A DNA stretch of 64,000 nucleotides from Saccharophagus sp. K07 (GTDB taxonomy: Bacteria; Pseudomonadota; Gammaproteobacteria; Pseudomonadales; Cellvibrionaceae), in the NCBI RefSeq assembly GCF_014336955.1, contig NZ_QRAI01000006.1:1-64000 (forward strand), read 5' to 3'. A program made the translations under genes and the position numbers. Positions within the stretch are counted from its first letter, which is position 1. Each line of letters begins with the position of its first letter. Below are positions 8,776-19,430 of this stretch, in pieces. The notes beneath the pieces were generated by a model. It saw nothing but the letters and a program-made list of their open reading frames with translations, ran no database searches and was not told the origin of the DNA.

Positions 8776-10557
8776 ATGCGCACTGATTATTGCGGACTTC
8801 TCAGCTCCGCCGACATCGATAAAGAAGTCACTCTTTGTGGCTGGGCCGATCGCCGTCGCGATCACGGTGGTGTGATCTTTATCGATTTGCGCGATCGAGA
8901 AGGTGTGGTCCAAGTTGTTTTTGACCCAGACAGCCAGGACTTTTCGCTGGCTGACAAAGTGCGCAGCGAATATGTATTGCAGGTGCGCGGCCGTGTACGT
9001 GCTCGTGCACCGGGAACCGTAAACCCCAACATGGCGACTGGCGAAATAGAGGTTTACGGTTTGGGTCTGACCATTCTGAACACCGCTGAAACACCTCCGT
9101 TTCCTTTGGATTCCTACGCTAACGTCGGCGAAGAGGTGCGGTTGAAATACCGCTATCTCGACCTGCGTCGTCAGGATATGCAGCGCAATCTCCGTTTCCG
9201 TTCTCAGGTGACGACTTTTATCCGCAACTTTATGGCGGAGAATGGTTTCATCGACGTGGAAACGCCGATTCTGACTCGTGCGACTCCAGAAGGTGCGCGC
9301 GATTATCTGGTGCCTTCTCGTACGCACGAAGGTCACTTTTTTGCTCTGCCGCAATCACCACAGTTGTTCAAGCAGTTGCTGATGGTGGCAGGTTTCGATC
9401 GTTATTATCAGATCGCCAAGTGTTTCCGCGACGAAGATTTGCGCGCTGATCGTCAGCCTGAATTTACGCAGATCGATATCGAAACCTCTTTTATGAGTGA
9501 AAAGGAAATCATGGCGGTTACGGAAAAAATGGTCCGCCAATTGTTCAAGACTATGCTGAATGTCGACCTGGGTGACTTCCCCACCATGCCGTTCAGCGAG
9601 GCCATGGAAAAATACGGTTCAGACAAACCCGATTTGCGCATTCCTTTGCAACTCGTGGAAGTAAAAGATTTGATGCAGGATGTGGAATTCAAGGTGTTTT
9701 CTGCGCCCGCTAAAGATCCGAAAGGCCGCGTAGCTGCGTTGAAAGTACCGGGCGGTGGCGAGACTTTGACTCGTAAACAGATTGACGACTACACCAAGTT
9801 TGTCGGCATCTATGGCGCGAAAGGTTTGGCCTATATCAAGGTCAACGATCGCAATGACCTCGAGGAAGGTTTGCAGTCGCCCATCGTGAAATTCCTGCCG
9901 GTGGAAGTGCGTAAGTCTCTGTTGGATCGCCTCGACGCTCAAAATGGCGACCTGATTTTCTTCGGTGCGGATTCAGCAAAAGTAGTTTCCGAAGCCTTGG
10001 GCGCACTGCGTTGCAAGCTCGGCGCGGATCTGAATTTGTACACCCGTCAGTGGGCGCCTTTGTGGGTGGTGGATTTCCCCATGTTTGAAGAAGCGGAAGA
10101 CGGCAGTTTGGCAGCGTTGCACCACCCGTTTACTTCGCCTTCATGCACTCCGGAAGAGCTGGAAGCCAATCCGGCTGCAGCCTTGTCCCGCGCTTATGAC
10201 ATGGTGTTGAACGGTACTGAATTGGGCGGTGGTTCTGTGCGTATTCACGACCAGTCCATGCAGCAAACCGTGTTTAAAATCCTCGGCATTACGCCGGAGC
10301 AGCAGCGCGAAAAATTCGGCTTCCTGTTGGATGCTTTGAAATTCGGCGCACCGCCGCACGGTGGTCTGGCGTTCGGTTTGGACCGTCTCATCATGTTGAT
10401 GACAGGATCCAGCTCGATCCGCGATGTGATCGCGTTCCCGAAAACACAAACCGCGGCGTGCGTCATGACCGATGCGCCCGGCACAGTGGATTTCACACAG
10501 CTGCGCGATTTGCATATCCGTCTGCATGTGAAAGAAGAGAAAAAGCCAAACGCGTGA
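8776..10557 (+). CDS. aspS: aspartyl-tRNA synthetase
   Basis: AspS charges tRNA-Asp. The 593 residues match the bacterial type, with an N-terminal OB-fold anticodon-binding domain ([38 protein letters not shown]), the class II catalytic core and the inserted GAD domain. Motif 2 is visible as [18 protein letters not shown] and motif 3 as [13 protein letters not shown] near the end. [15 protein letters not shown], before motif 3, is also typical. Asn or Asp specificity cannot be judged, so whether it also charges tRNA-Asn is open. It follows the FmdB-like gene and ends at a strong hairpin. Confidence 0.97.
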   Translation: MRTDYCGLLSSADIDKEVTLCGWADRRRDHGGVIFIDLRDREGVVQVVFDPDSQDFSLADKVRSEYVLQVRGRVRARAPGTVNPNMATGEIEVYGLGLTILNTAETPPFPLDSYANVGEEVRLKYRYLDLRRQDMQRNLRFRSQVTTFIRNFMAENGFIDVETPILTRATPEGARDYLVPSRTHEGHFFALPQSPQLFKQLLMVAGFDRYYQIAKCFRDEDLRADRQPEFTQIDIETSFMSEKEIMAVTEKMVRQLFKTMLNVDLGDFPTMPFSEAMEKYGSDKPDLRIPLQLVEVKDLMQDVEFKVFSAPAKDPKGRVAALKVPGGGETLTRKQIDDYTKFVGIYGAKGLAYIKVNDRNDLEEGLQSPIVKFLPVEVRKSLLDRLDAQNGDLIFFGADSAKVVSEALGALRCKLGADLNLYTRQWAPLWVVDFPMFEEAEDGSLAALHHPFTSPSCTPEELEANPAAALSRAYDMVLNGTELGGGSVRIHDQSMQQTVFKILGITPEQQREKFGFLLDALKFGAPPHGGLAFGLDRLIMLMTGSSSIRDVIAFPKTQTAACVMTDAPGTVDFTQLRDLHIRLHVKEEKKPNA

Positions 10558-10573
10558 TGCGCGATGCAGAACG

Positions 10574-10603
10574 AAAAAAATCCCGCTTCGGCGGGATTTT
10601 TTT
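10574..10603. terminator. bidirectional Rho-independent terminator
   Basis: The stem AAAATCCCGC-TTCG-GCGGGATTTT has the stable UUCG tetraloop and runs of A on one side and T on the other. It ends aspS on the plus strand and the macro-domain gene on the minus strand. Confidence 0.9.
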
Positions 10604-11117
10604 ATAACGCGTGGCGAGCGAGAACTTTGTTATAGAGCGCCGCCATCTCGGCGCTGAAACAACAAAAAATCACTTCGTCAAAACCACCTTCTTCCGCAAG
10701 GGATTTGCATACCGTGTCTACCGCAATGTGCGCCGCAGGCTCCAAGGGAAATCCGTAAACACCGCAACTGATCGCAGGGAAAGCAATGCTGCGTAGCTTG
10801 TGTGCTCGCGCAAGCGCAAGGCTGTTGCGGTAACAATCTTGCAACAATTCTGCTTCGGAATTGTTGCCTCCTTGCCAGACTGGCCCGACGGTGTGGATCA
10901 CATAACGTGCGGGCAATTTATAGCCCTTAGTGATTTTGGCCTCGCCTGTTAAGCATCCGCCGAGGGTACGACACTCTTTCAGCAGATCGGGACCGGCCGC
11001 ACGATGGATGGCGCCGTCGACACCACCGCCACCCAATAGCGAATTATTTGCTGCGTTGACGATTGCATCGACATCCAGTGTGGTGATGTCGGCCTGAATC
11101 GCGCGGATTTGGGTCAT
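10602..11117 (-). CDS. macro-domain protein, O-acetyl-ADP-ribose deacetylase type
   Basis: A 171-residue single-domain macro protein, of the YmdB type that hydrolyses O-acetyl-ADP-ribose or removes ADP-ribose from proteins. It shows the ADP-ribose pocket motifs: [35 protein letters not shown] split across residues 8-42, then [22 protein letters not shown], and the phosphate loop [13 protein letters not shown] near residue 123. It lies 10 bp after pbpC on the same strand's downstream side and converges on aspS. No partner ADP-ribosyltransferase or DarT/DarG-like toxin is visible nearby, so a housekeeping role is likelier than an antitoxin role. Confidence 0.93.
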   Translation of the reverse strand: MTQIRAIQADITTLDVDAIVNAANNSLLGGGGVDGAIHRAAGPDLLKECRTLGGCLTGEAKITKGYKLPARYVIHTVGPVWQGGNNSEAELLQDCYRNSLALARAHKLRSIAFPAISCGVYGFPLEPAAHIAVDTVCKSLAEEGGFDEVIFCCFSAEMAALYNKVLARHAL

Positions 11118-11126
11118 ATGTGTCTC

Positions 11127-13430
11127 CTATTCCACAGTAATATCGAGCTTATCCAAATTGCCCGCATCGTCCACTACTAGAATTTGGTGGTTGCCAGGCT
11201 CGGAGAGTTCCACCGTTTGTGTTGGCGGAGATGTGTGGAGATAACGGCCATCCATATACCAGTGATAGCGCCCGTCGCCACCGCTCGCAACCAAGGGAAT
11301 CACCGGAGCCGATGCAGAACTGCCGGCGCGTCGATAAATCGTGTTATGCGCGGTATGTTCGATTTTTACGGGAATTGCATTGGTTATGCCGCAGCCTTCT
11401 GCAAACGGTGGCACTTGGTTACGGCGGCGTTGGGAAGAGGACAACCAGGGTTCTACCGCCAACGGCCAAAGCGCAACGGATTTGGCTTCGTAGGAATTGC
11501 TTAAACAGTGACTCAAAACGCGGCGTTTGCTCGCTGCGTCCTGCAAAAAAGTGAGCGGATTAGATTGCAGTGGTATTTGCCGATCCGGAAGCGTCGGCGG
11601 AATGGTGCCGTTGATGGTCCAGGCTTGCAGGCGGCGATGGCAAAGATCGTCAGATTGATGGTCTGCGCTGGTGCCGAGCGGCCAGCAAATGGTGTGTTGT
11701 TCTACTCCTTCCGGTCGGGTGATACGCATTGGCGCGCCAAGATAAGTGGCGATGGTATGCAGCAGAGGGCCAGCGGTATCGCGCCCGGTGTTGCCAAAAA
11801 TTGCGGAATTATCCGGTTTGCCGACCCACACGCCGACGGTGTAGCGGCTGTCCATGCCGATCGCCCAGGCGTCGCGCATTCCATAACTTGTTCCGGTTTT
11901 CCAGGCGAAGGCGGGGCGGGTTGCCATAGCGGATACCTGGCGCAAGGAGGAGGGGGCGGGAACGCCACTCAAAATGTCGTAAACGATCCACGCTGCTTCT
12001 GGTGAAAGCAAAAAGGTTTCGGCCGTCGGTGGCTGATCGGCAAGCATGCGCAGCGGGCGGGTTTTGCCATTATTGCTAAAGGCTCCGTATGCAGCGACCA
12101 GACTTTCCAGATTGGTACCTGCGCCGCCGAGAATAATGGAAAGGTTGGCTTTATTTCCCGGAATACGCAGATACAAGCCGGCATTCGCCAAGCGGTCAAC
12201 AAAGGGAGTGGGACCGTAGCGGTCGAGGAGATCAACCGCTGGGACGTTGAGCGACCGTTGCAAGGCCTCGGTTGCACTGACAGGTCCTGCAAATGCGCCG
12301 GAGAAGTTCGTAGGGCGATATTCGTCCCATTGTAAAGGCGCATCCACCAATAATGACTGGGAATGAATAAGCCCTTCGTCGAGGGCGAAACCGTAGAGAA
12401 ATGGTTTGAGCGTTGAACCGGGAGAGCGCCGCGCGCGCACCATATCCACATGGCCGAAACGCGCTAAATTGCCGTAATCCGCAGCGCCGAGATATGCACG
12501 CACTTCCGCCGTTGCGTTATCGACCACCAAAACGGCAGCCGACATATGTTCCGGCAGTGTCGAAATTGAATGGCGAACGTAATCTTCCAGTGCGTCTTGT
12601 AAATTGAGATCAATGGTTGTGCGCACAACCCGTGCCGGATTATTGCGAATAACACGTTCCGCCAATAATGCAGCGCGCGGCGAAATTCTTTTATTCATTG
12701 CGTAGACCGGTTCGAGCTTCGCATCTTCCACAACATCAGTGGGCCAGATGTGAAAACTCGCCATGCGGTCGAGCACTTTATTGCGGGCTTGTTGTGCAAG
12801 CTCTGGTGCAAGATCGGGGCGGTAACGAGTAGGCGATTGCGGCAGTACTGCGAGAAGTGCTGCTTCTGCATGGGTGAGTTCGCTTGCGGGCTTGCCCAAA
12901 TAAGTAAAACTCGCTGCCTGTACGCCTTCAATAGTGCCACCGAAAGGCGCGATATTGCAGTAAAGCGTAAGAATGTCTTTTTTATCGAGATGCCATTCCA
13001 ATTGCAGCGCGCGAAACATTTGCCGCAATTTCCCTGAGATCGTACGGTCGTGCGGATGCAGCAAGCGCGCGACCTGCATAGTGATGGTGGAGCCACCGGA
13101 AACGGTGCGGTCGTAGCGCCAGTTGCTCGCAGCTGCGCGAAGCAGCGCTATGGGATCAATACCGAAGTGATACCAGAAGCGGCGATCTTCGTAGGCCAAT
13201 AAAGCTTCGAGGTATAGCGGCGAAATTTCATCGAGTGAGACTTCATAACGCCACACGCCTTTTTCATCCGGAAATGCTCGGAGCGGACGACCCTCCCGGT
13301 CGACTACCACGAGCGCAAATAAATGATCCTGATGGGGAAGATGCAGTGGAAATACAAAATCCAGAATAAAGAACAGCAGAAATGGCGCTATCAAAAGCGC
13401 GAGCCAATTGCTTAAGTTTTTCCACCGCAT
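11127..13430 (-). CDS. pbpC: penicillin-binding protein 1C
   Basis: PbpC is a class A bifunctional murein synthase anchored by one N-terminal membrane segment (about residues 10-30). The GT51 glycosyltransferase domain shows EDRRFWYHFGIDPIALLRA and GGSTITMQVARLL. The transpeptidase domain has SPGSTLKPFLYG with the SxxK nucleophile, and KTGTSYGMRDAWAIG. The last 100 residues are the BiPBP_C-type beta domain. The 767-residue length is normal. It lies 54 bp downstream of the alpha-2-macroglobulin gene, a conserved pair also found in E. coli (yfhM-pbpC), which is thought to join murein repair to trapping of attacking proteases. Confidence 0.95.
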   Translation of the reverse strand: MRWKNLSNWLALLIAPFLLFFILDFVFPLHLPHQDHLFALVVVDREGRPLRAFPDEKGVWRYEVSLDEISPLYLEALLAYEDRRFWYHFGIDPIALLRAAASNWRYDRTVSGGSTITMQVARLLHPHDRTISGKLRQMFRALQLEWHLDKKDILTLYCNIAPFGGTIEGVQAASFTYLGKPASELTHAEAALLAVLPQSPTRYRPDLAPELAQQARNKVLDRMASFHIWPTDVVEDAKLEPVYAMNKRISPRAALLAERVIRNNPARVVRTTIDLNLQDALEDYVRHSISTLPEHMSAAVLVVDNATAEVRAYLGAADYGNLARFGHVDMVRARRSPGSTLKPFLYGFALDEGLIHSQSLLVDAPLQWDEYRPTNFSGAFAGPVSATEALQRSLNVPAVDLLDRYGPTPFVDRLANAGLYLRIPGNKANLSIILGGAGTNLESLVAAYGAFSNNGKTRPLRMLADQPPTAETFLLSPEAAWIVYDILSGVPAPSSLRQVSAMATRPAFAWKTGTSYGMRDAWAIGMDSRYTVGVWVGKPDNSAIFGNTGRDTAGPLLHTIATYLGAPMRITRPEGVEQHTICWPLGTSADHQSDDLCHRRLQAWTINGTIPPTLPDRQIPLQSNPLTFLQDAASKRRVLSHCLSNSYEAKSVALWPLAVEPWLSSSQRRRNQVPPFAEGCGITNAIPVKIEHTAHNTIYRRAGSSASAPVIPLVASGGDGRYHWYMDGRYLHTSPPTQTVELSEPGNHQILVVDDAGNLDKLDITVE

Positions 13431-13484
13431 TTATGCACATCTCAAGACCAATGGATCGCCGATGCGACCCATTGGATTTTTGGC

Positions 13485-16400
13485 TCAAGGATTGACAATC
13501 TCGATTGCTGGCAAGCTGTAACCAATGCCGCGAATTTCTGGACGGTACATATCCTCGACCAATGGAGGCGGCACTTGATAGACCCCTGGAGTTACCGCTC
13601 TCAGCATAAAAAATACATGGCTGCTGCCCCAGGATTGTTGATCCAGCGCGGCGACAAAACGGTCGTCGCGATATTCGCTGTGTTTCACTTGAGTATTTTG
13701 TTGCAGCTCGGGAATGCGTTTGCCTTCGATGCGGAAATCGTCCAGCTTGATGGCGTGTTCCAGATTCTGATTTTCCAGCTCGAAACCGGCGGGCAACAAA
13801 TGAACCACCAGTGCATCAGGCACTCGCTCTTTGGCGCTGATGCTCAAATGCACAAGGAATAATTCGCCGACTTTAACTTTTTCCGGCCGCACCAATTTCC
13901 CTTGAGCGTTATACCAATTGCTGGAAATGGTCATGCCCAGCTCCTGTGGCGCAGGCGGCTCTTTGCCGTAGCCGTTGAGCAGGACATCGGCATACAAAGG
14001 TTTGTCGTGCCGTGAAATCAGTTTGAAGGTTTGTGCTATATCGGCCGCGTCGAGGTATTTGCGCCAGGAGTTGTTGGCTTGAATCGTTTGCGCGGCGGAT
14101 TGGTCGAGCTGCCACTCGGCACTCCACGAGGTGTCCAAACTCTGCTCCAGCGCAATTCCCGCAAAAAACAGCGCGGTGCGTTCTTGCGTGCTGAACCATT
14201 GACGGCCGCGCACGGCGTCGCGCAATTTCAAACTGAGATCGACAGCTTGCTCGGTTAATTGGCCGTTGCTCAGCAGCAGATGGATCATTTGGCCGAGGTC
14301 GCGGATATTGCTGCCGTAATCCCCTAAATACTGATCGCGCTTGGGCAGATTTTTGACGGCCTGCTCCAGCGCGGTTTTCGCTAATTTCTGATCGCCCATA
14401 TTGAGCAGCGCAAGCCCCAAATGCACTTGCGGCAAACCGGATTGGGCGTGCTCGAAATCGCGTTGCTGCAAGGTGCGCAGTGAACCGAGCGGCGCTTGTT
14501 TAACGCGGCTCAAAACATACGCGGCGTAAGCCCGGCTGGCGAAGGCGTAGTGGCGAGGATCCTGCGACCAGGTTTGACCGACAAAAGAGCCGCTGCTGTT
14601 GAGATAAAAACCTAAACGATCGAGCGCTTTTTTCACGACTTCACTTGGCACATCGAGACCTTGAGTTTGCGCGTCGAGCAAAAAGTCTGTCGCATAAGCG
14701 GTCAACCACTGATCTTCATCGGAATATTTATCCCACAAGCCAAAACTGCCATTGGATTTTTGGAATTGCGCAATGCGATCCACGCCAGCTTGCATGCGCT
14801 TGAGGCGTTCTTCATTGGCGATCGGATTCAAATGGAAACGCGCTTGATTAGCGGGCGAGGCTTGCAATAGCGGATGCGCACGGCTGGTGGTCTGCTCCAG
14901 GCAGCCGTAGGGATATTGCAGCAATTCGCGCAGGTGCGTCGCAATTTGCAGATTTACGGTTGGGCTGACTTCCACTGCGCCTTGAACGGTCTCCGGAATG
15001 GCATTGGGAATATCCGCCAGAGAAATGTGCATTTCTGCGGAATTTTGCAGAACCTGCTGTTTATGGACTGTCACAGCGGGATAGGCAGGGCGGACGCCGA
15101 GATGCCATTCGCGCTCAATACGCCCCACTGCGTTATTTTCCACAATCGCTTTGATTGTGCCGCTGCCGTCAAAACCGGCGGCTTTGATCGGCGTTTTGAC
15201 GATGGTTTTTTCCCGCGGTTTTAAACTGACCGAGAGTTGCTGCGCTTTCATTTCCAGGGGGAAATCTGCAGTCAAAGAGACGTCCAGTGTTTGCGCCTCG
15301 TCTGTCATATTCTGCACATCCAGTGCGATCTCAGCGCGATCACCGTAGGCGAGAAAACGCGGCATGGAAATTTCGGCAATCACCGGCGCTGCCACCGTCA
15401 CTTCCATTTCAGAACTGCCGTAATGTTCCTTGCCGAAAGCGACGGCCATTAAACGCAGGCGGCCGTTGAAATCCGGCAGGCTCAGGGGAATTTCCGCTAT
15501 ACCTTCAGCATTGGGTGTAACCGGGCCTTGGAACAGGGAAACGATCTGCACATCGGACTGCGGCGCTTTGCCGCCGCGCGCCAAATCGGCATCACCGCCG
15601 AAGCGCAATTTGGCTTTATCGGCGCGGTGACTTTCAATCACATCGTTGTACATATCGCGAATTTCTGCGGCGTAACGGCGGGCGCCAAAGAAATATTCAA
15701 ACGGATCGGGCGATTTGAAATTGGTGATATTCAAAACCCCCACATCGACCGCAGCCAAGGTCACAAAGGCAGCCTCAGAGCCGACTTTGACTCGGGTGGT
15801 TAGCGTGGTCGAAGGACGAGTTTTTTCTGGGGCTTCCAGCTCTACGGAAAGCCGGCGGGATTCCCGATCCAGCGGCAGATGAATTAGGCCCAAACTCCGT
15901 TTGGGGGTGATTTGCCGGGTTTTGCCGCTGGGCTCAATCAAGAGCGCGGTAATGTAGAGATTATGGCTGGCCCAGGAATCGGCGATCGGAATGGAGATGC
16001 TGGTTCCTTCAGCCGGAACACTCAGTTTTTGGCTCCACAGCGGGCGATCACCTTCGACGAGGATCAGTGCTTCACCCGCAGCAGGGGGAACGATTTTGAG
16101 CTGAATGGTATCGCCAGATTTATAGCGCGGCTTGTCGAGCGCTAGGTTGATGCGATCCGGCCGCGCCGCGCCGCGATCCTGCGCGTTTTCCCAATCGTGA
16201 TACCAATCTTCACCAGCAAAAAAGCGAATGCTGCTGGTGTGGCCTGAATCGAGATCGCGAATTTCCAATCGATAGTTGCCCCAGGAAACCGGAAAACCGA
16301 TTTCTGCGGATTTGCCCGCAGGCACACTCAAGGTTTCGCTCGCCACCGGAAATTCTTTTTCCGTCCATTCCCAATGCCAGCCCTGGTGGTCGTTGTATTC

Positions 16401-18356
16401 CCAAAAATATTGGCGATCTTCATTAATTAAAGTGGCTTCCAAATTGGGCGCGGCCAGCAATTCGCCTTTCAAATTGGCTTTGATCACTTCAAATTTGGCG
16501 ACGCTATTGGCCTCCGGATTGGTATTGCCGAAAGTAGGGCGTATGCCGATTAAAGCGCCGGCAGGCCAGATCAAAACCGGATGAGAGCGGGTAATGGCGC
16601 GGCCGCCGGATTCATACAAGCTGGCGGTAATTTGCACTTTCAGTGGCGACTGGCTTTGCTGCCAGTGGGAAGGAATCTGCAAAACCGTTTTGCCTTCAGC
16701 ATCCAGATTGATATCCGCCAATTCTTGCTGCGCGGAAAAGGCTTCGTCCAACACATGACCGAATTGGTAGTCCTTGAGCGTATCCAGAGGCGAGCGCCAA
16801 TGTTGGACTTGGAAATAGGCGCTGAGTCGATTGCCGGAGGCGGGCGCGCCGTAGAGATATTCGCCGAGCACTGGAATCGCAATAGGATTCATCGCGGAGG
16901 TGATCGTTGTGCGTTCAGCACTGTCGGCAAGCGTCAGTTTTAAACGCTCAGGCAAAAATTCTTCGACGTTAAAGTGGTAAATCACCGGCTGTTTCAACGA
17001 GCCGCCGACAACCAATTGCCAGCGACCGGTCGGCGCATCCGTGGGAATGGTCCATTCGGTTTGGTAGTAGCCCAATTCGCCCGGCTGCCAGCGGAATTCT
17101 TTCAAGGTGCTGCCGTCGGAACTGCGAATGGAGGCATTCAACACAGGGGTTTGCGTCATCTTGCCGTCAAAGTCGCGCAAAATGCCGCTGAAAATGGCGG
17201 TTTCGCCTGGGCGGTAGAGGTTGCGCGGCGAATACAAAAATAATTCCACCGGCAATTGCGGGCGCTTGCCTAAATCAAATTCCGATAAATCCAGAACAGG
17301 ACTGCGCAAATCCAATAAGGTCAGTTGCTCGCCTTTGCGTGCAACCAGCAGGCGCGCCTGTTTTAAATCTGTGGTGAAACTGGCGATACCTTCGTTGGTT
17401 GTGGTGTTTTCTTGCAAAACCTTGTTTTTCTCGCCCAGCAGTTGCACTTGGATGCCGCTGAGGACTTTTCCGCTTGCCAGCGAATTGGTGCGCACATCCA
17501 ATTGATCGGAATAACGGCGCACCTGCACGCCAATATCGGTAACCGTAAACCAGGTGATTTGTCTTTGATCGTATTCCCCGGCAGCTCGCATGACGACGAA
17601 ATACACACCCGCTTGTTTAAGCGCATCGATGCTGTGAATCGGAATATCGCGTTTGGTGCGCGTGTTGCGTTCCGGGTTCAAGTCAAAACGTCCGGAATAA
17701 ACCAGGTCACCGTGCTGTTTGAGGTAATTGGCGTACCAGCCGTAACGGCCGGAATCGCGGGTGCTGTTGATAAACTCCGCCAGTTGGTTTTCGCGGATGC
17801 GGAAAAAATCGAGATCAACCGAGGGAATATTGACGGTGACTACCGGCAGGCCGGAGTCATACCCCTGTGGCAACACTGTGCCTTTACTTTCGAAATTAAC
17901 CGATGCCTGCAGCGGGCGGGTGGTTATAGTCGCAGATTTGGCTTCGTTCAGCACGGTGCCGTTCAAACCGCGCAAACCAGGATTGACTGTAATCTGGTAT
18001 TCGGTTTGCGGCTCTATATTGGCAAACCAGATTTGTTTGCGATCTTCACCGACAACCCATGCTCCGGTCACCTTGCGTTTGTCTTTGTCATGGATCAGCA
18101 GATAGGGCTGAATATCCTGACTGGCGTCGACCTCTGTCGTCAGTGTCATGGCAATGGAGTTCCGGCCGGAGCGATCGCGTTCGGCAATATCCAATACTGC
18201 CATCTCCAGATTATTCGGCGCCGCTGCAGCCTGAGTGGCCGGCGGCTGTCCGGCAGGTTGATAGGGCGAATCCGCTTCATTAGGCTCGCGTTCGGCTTGG
18301 CAGCCGAGCAGAATCAAAGCAAAAAAACAAAGTGACAACCAGGAACGGGCAGTCAT
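13485..18356 (-). CDS. alpha-2-macroglobulin-like lipoprotein (YfhM type)
   Basis: This 1623-residue periplasmic protein traps proteases. The N-terminus MTARSWLSLCFFALILLGC is a lipoprotein signal with the lipobox Cys at residue 19, and the following Gln does not suggest inner-membrane retention. MG and bait-region domains fill the first 1100 residues. The thioester motif CLEQ is at residues 1152-1155 within YPYGCLEQTTSR, so the covalent trap should work. The alpha-alpha toroid follows it, then a C-terminal receptor-like beta domain. It is cotranscribed with pbpC. It lacks sequence suggesting the MagD type without a thioester. Confidence 0.93.
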   Translation of the reverse strand: MTARSWLSLCFFALILLGCQAEREPNEADSPYQPAGQPPATQAAAAPNNLEMAVLDIAERDRSGRNSIAMTLTTEVDASQDIQPYLLIHDKDKRKVTGAWVVGEDRKQIWFANIEPQTEYQITVNPGLRGLNGTVLNEAKSATITTRPLQASVNFESKGTVLPQGYDSGLPVVTVNIPSVDLDFFRIRENQLAEFINSTRDSGRYGWYANYLKQHGDLVYSGRFDLNPERNTRTKRDIPIHSIDALKQAGVYFVVMRAAGEYDQRQITWFTVTDIGVQVRRYSDQLDVRTNSLASGKVLSGIQVQLLGEKNKVLQENTTTNEGIASFTTDLKQARLLVARKGEQLTLLDLRSPVLDLSEFDLGKRPQLPVELFLYSPRNLYRPGETAIFSGILRDFDGKMTQTPVLNASIRSSDGSTLKEFRWQPGELGYYQTEWTIPTDAPTGRWQLVVGGSLKQPVIYHFNVEEFLPERLKLTLADSAERTTITSAMNPIAIPVLGEYLYGAPASGNRLSAYFQVQHWRSPLDTLKDYQFGHVLDEAFSAQQELADINLDAEGKTVLQIPSHWQQSQSPLKVQITASLYESGGRAITRSHPVLIWPAGALIGIRPTFGNTNPEANSVAKFEVIKANLKGELLAAPNLEATLINEDRQYFWEYNDHQGWHWEWTEKEFPVASETLSVPAGKSAEIGFPVSWGNYRLEIRDLDSGHTSSIRFFAGEDWYHDWENAQDRGAARPDRINLALDKPRYKSGDTIQLKIVPPAAGEALILVEGDRPLWSQKLSVPAEGTSISIPIADSWASHNLYITALLIEPSGKTRQITPKRSLGLIHLPLDRESRRLSVELEAPEKTRPSTTLTTRVKVGSEAAFVTLAAVDVGVLNITNFKSPDPFEYFFGARRYAAEIRDMYNDVIESHRADKAKLRFGGDADLARGGKAPQSDVQIVSLFQGPVTPNAEGIAEIPLSLPDFNGRLRLMAVAFGKEHYGSSEMEVTVAAPVIAEISMPRFLAYGDRAEIALDVQNMTDEAQTLDVSLTADFPLEMKAQQLSVSLKPREKTIVKTPIKAAGFDGSGTIKAIVENNAVGRIEREWHLGVRPAYPAVTVHKQQVLQNSAEMHISLADIPNAIPETVQGAVEVSPTVNLQIATHLRELLQYPYGCLEQTTSRAHPLLQASPANQARFHLNPIANEERLKRMQAGVDRIAQFQKSNGSFGLWDKYSDEDQWLTAYATDFLLDAQTQGLDVPSEVVKKALDRLGFYLNSSGSFVGQTWSQDPRHYAFASRAYAAYVLSRVKQAPLGSLRTLQQRDFEHAQSGLPQVHLGLALLNMGDQKLAKTALEQAVKNLPKRDQYLGDYGSNIRDLGQMIHLLLSNGQLTEQAVDLSLKLRDAVRGRQWFSTQERTALFFAGIALEQSLDTSWSAEWQLDQSAAQTIQANNSWRKYLDAADIAQTFKLISRHDKPLYADVLLNGYGKEPPAPQELGMTISSNWYNAQGKLVRPEKVKVGELFLVHLSISAKERVPDALVVHLLPAGFELENQNLEHAIKLDDFRIEGKRIPELQQNTQVKHSEYRDDRFVAALDQQSWGSSHVFFMLRAVTPGVYQVPPPLVEDMYRPEIRGIGYSLPAIEIVNP

Positions 18357-18482
18357 GGAGAGTCCTCAGAACAAATGAGCAATACAGAAGGATAAACGGA
18401 AAAAGGGACTTAATAAGAAAAAAATTGTGACGAATTATGGCGCGAGGCGTCGGAAGGGACTTATAGCAAACTAAGATGAAAG

Positions 18483-18512
18483 CATCGAGGCTCCGGCGGA
18501 GGAGCCTCGATG
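18483..18512 (-). terminator. hairpin terminator of the first beta-barrel gene
   Basis: Two perfect 12-bp arms (CATCGAGGCTCC and its complement) flank a 6-nt loop 9 bp after the stop codon. No good T-run follows, but a very similar GGCTCC-GGAGCC hairpin follows the neighbouring paralogue, so the hairpin was duplicated with the gene. Confidence 0.65.
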
Positions 18513-18520
18513 AACAAGGA

Positions 18521-19255
18521 TTAGAAACGGAAAGATGCCCCGATTAACCAGGAGTCGTTATCGTCGCCATTTCTATAAGCAGCGTAAGCGCTGAAATTTT
18601 CGGTAAAGAATTTCCGAGTGCGGATTCCGTAAACGCTTTCGTGCTGATCTTCAACTTCAAGGCCGACACTGAAGGTGCGATCGAAATAATAGTCGATAGC
18701 TGCGGAGACAAAATCTTCGCCGCCCTCGTCAGTTTCATAGAAGCCGAATTCAAGATTAATGGCGGTGTCGTTTACTAATTTCAAAACGTATTTCACGTCG
18801 AAATTAAGATCATAATCGATGTCGTCTACCCAAGTTGTGGTAATTCGTAAGCCATCTATAGGGGTCAGACCAGCAGTAACGCCCCAATAATTGTCACTGC
18901 TGCTATCGCCTTCGAATTTGGATTTTGTATAGGTATAAAAAGGCGCGACATAGAGCATTGCTTGCGGAATATAGATCGCTACTTCTGCACTAACGGCATC
19001 TTCGTCGTCTGCGTCTTTCTGAGATGTTTGGCTATATGCCAAAGAAATGTTGTTGGAGCGCTCCAGGAACGCGGCTTCAGCAAAAGGGTGTGAGTCTGTG
19101 CTGACAGAGCTGAAGTGATATGTCCCGCCAATAAAATACCAATCAGTATCGCCACTATAGCTATTCTCATAGCTTGCAAAAACTTCTCCTTGGTAATCGG
19201 CCATAGCTGTTGTCGACGCTAAAACCAAAGCTACGGCGGCGCTGAGTTTTTTCAT
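18521..19255 (-). CDS. putative outer-membrane beta-barrel protein, copy A
   Basis: A 244-residue secreted protein with the signal peptide MKKLSAAVALVLASTTAMA, cleaved before DYQGEV. The rest alternates polar and aromatic residues in strand-like blocks (DWYFIGGTYHF, AMLYVAPFYTYTKSKF, LRITTTWVDDIDYDLNFDVKYVLKL, DYYFDRTFSVGLEVED) and ends in SFRF, the terminal Phe expected of a barrel recognised by the BAM complex. It is a tandem paralogue of the next gene, with strongly conserved segments such as STDSHPFAEAAFLERSNN. I do not recognise a named family; a small porin-like role is inferred. Confidence 0.8.
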   Translation of the reverse strand: MKKLSAAVALVLASTTAMADYQGEVFASYENSYSGDTDWYFIGGTYHFSSVSTDSHPFAEAAFLERSNNISLAYSQTSQKDADDEDAVSAEVAIYIPQAMLYVAPFYTYTKSKFEGDSSSDNYWGVTAGLTPIDGLRITTTWVDDIDYDLNFDVKYVLKLVNDTAINLEFGFYETDEGGEDFVSAAIDYYFDRTFSVGLEVEDQHESVYGIRTRKFFTENFSAYAAYRNGDDNDSWLIGASFRF

Positions 19256-19396
19256 ATTCTTAAATCTCCATTGATTTTATTTAGCAGCCGTTAGGTGCTT
19301 GCGAGCGGCATTGTATAAGCCATGTATACAGACAAACGAGACGAAAGCAGAGGGGCGATTACTAAGCAGTTAAGAGCTTCGGATCACTTCAAAAGC

Positions 19397-19422
19397 AGCA
19401 AGGCTCCAGAAGGAGCCTTGCT
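19397..19422 (-). terminator. hairpin terminator of the second beta-barrel gene
   Basis: The repeat AGCAAGGCTCC-AGAA-GGAGCCTTGCT lies 8 bp after the stop. It resembles the hairpin after the paralogue, which supports a tandem duplication covering gene and terminator. Confidence 0.7.
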
Positions 19423-19430
19423 AAACATAA

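Noticed and set aside
10141..10527. Antisense frames within aspS, and a 201-codon one near its start
   Set aside because: They lie fully inside a confirmed synthetase gene and encode no recognisable protein.
17412..18335. A long 307-codon frame antisense to the alpha-2-macroglobulin gene
   Set aside because: It mirrors the codon pattern of a well-supported gene, has no ribosome binding site and shows no motif.
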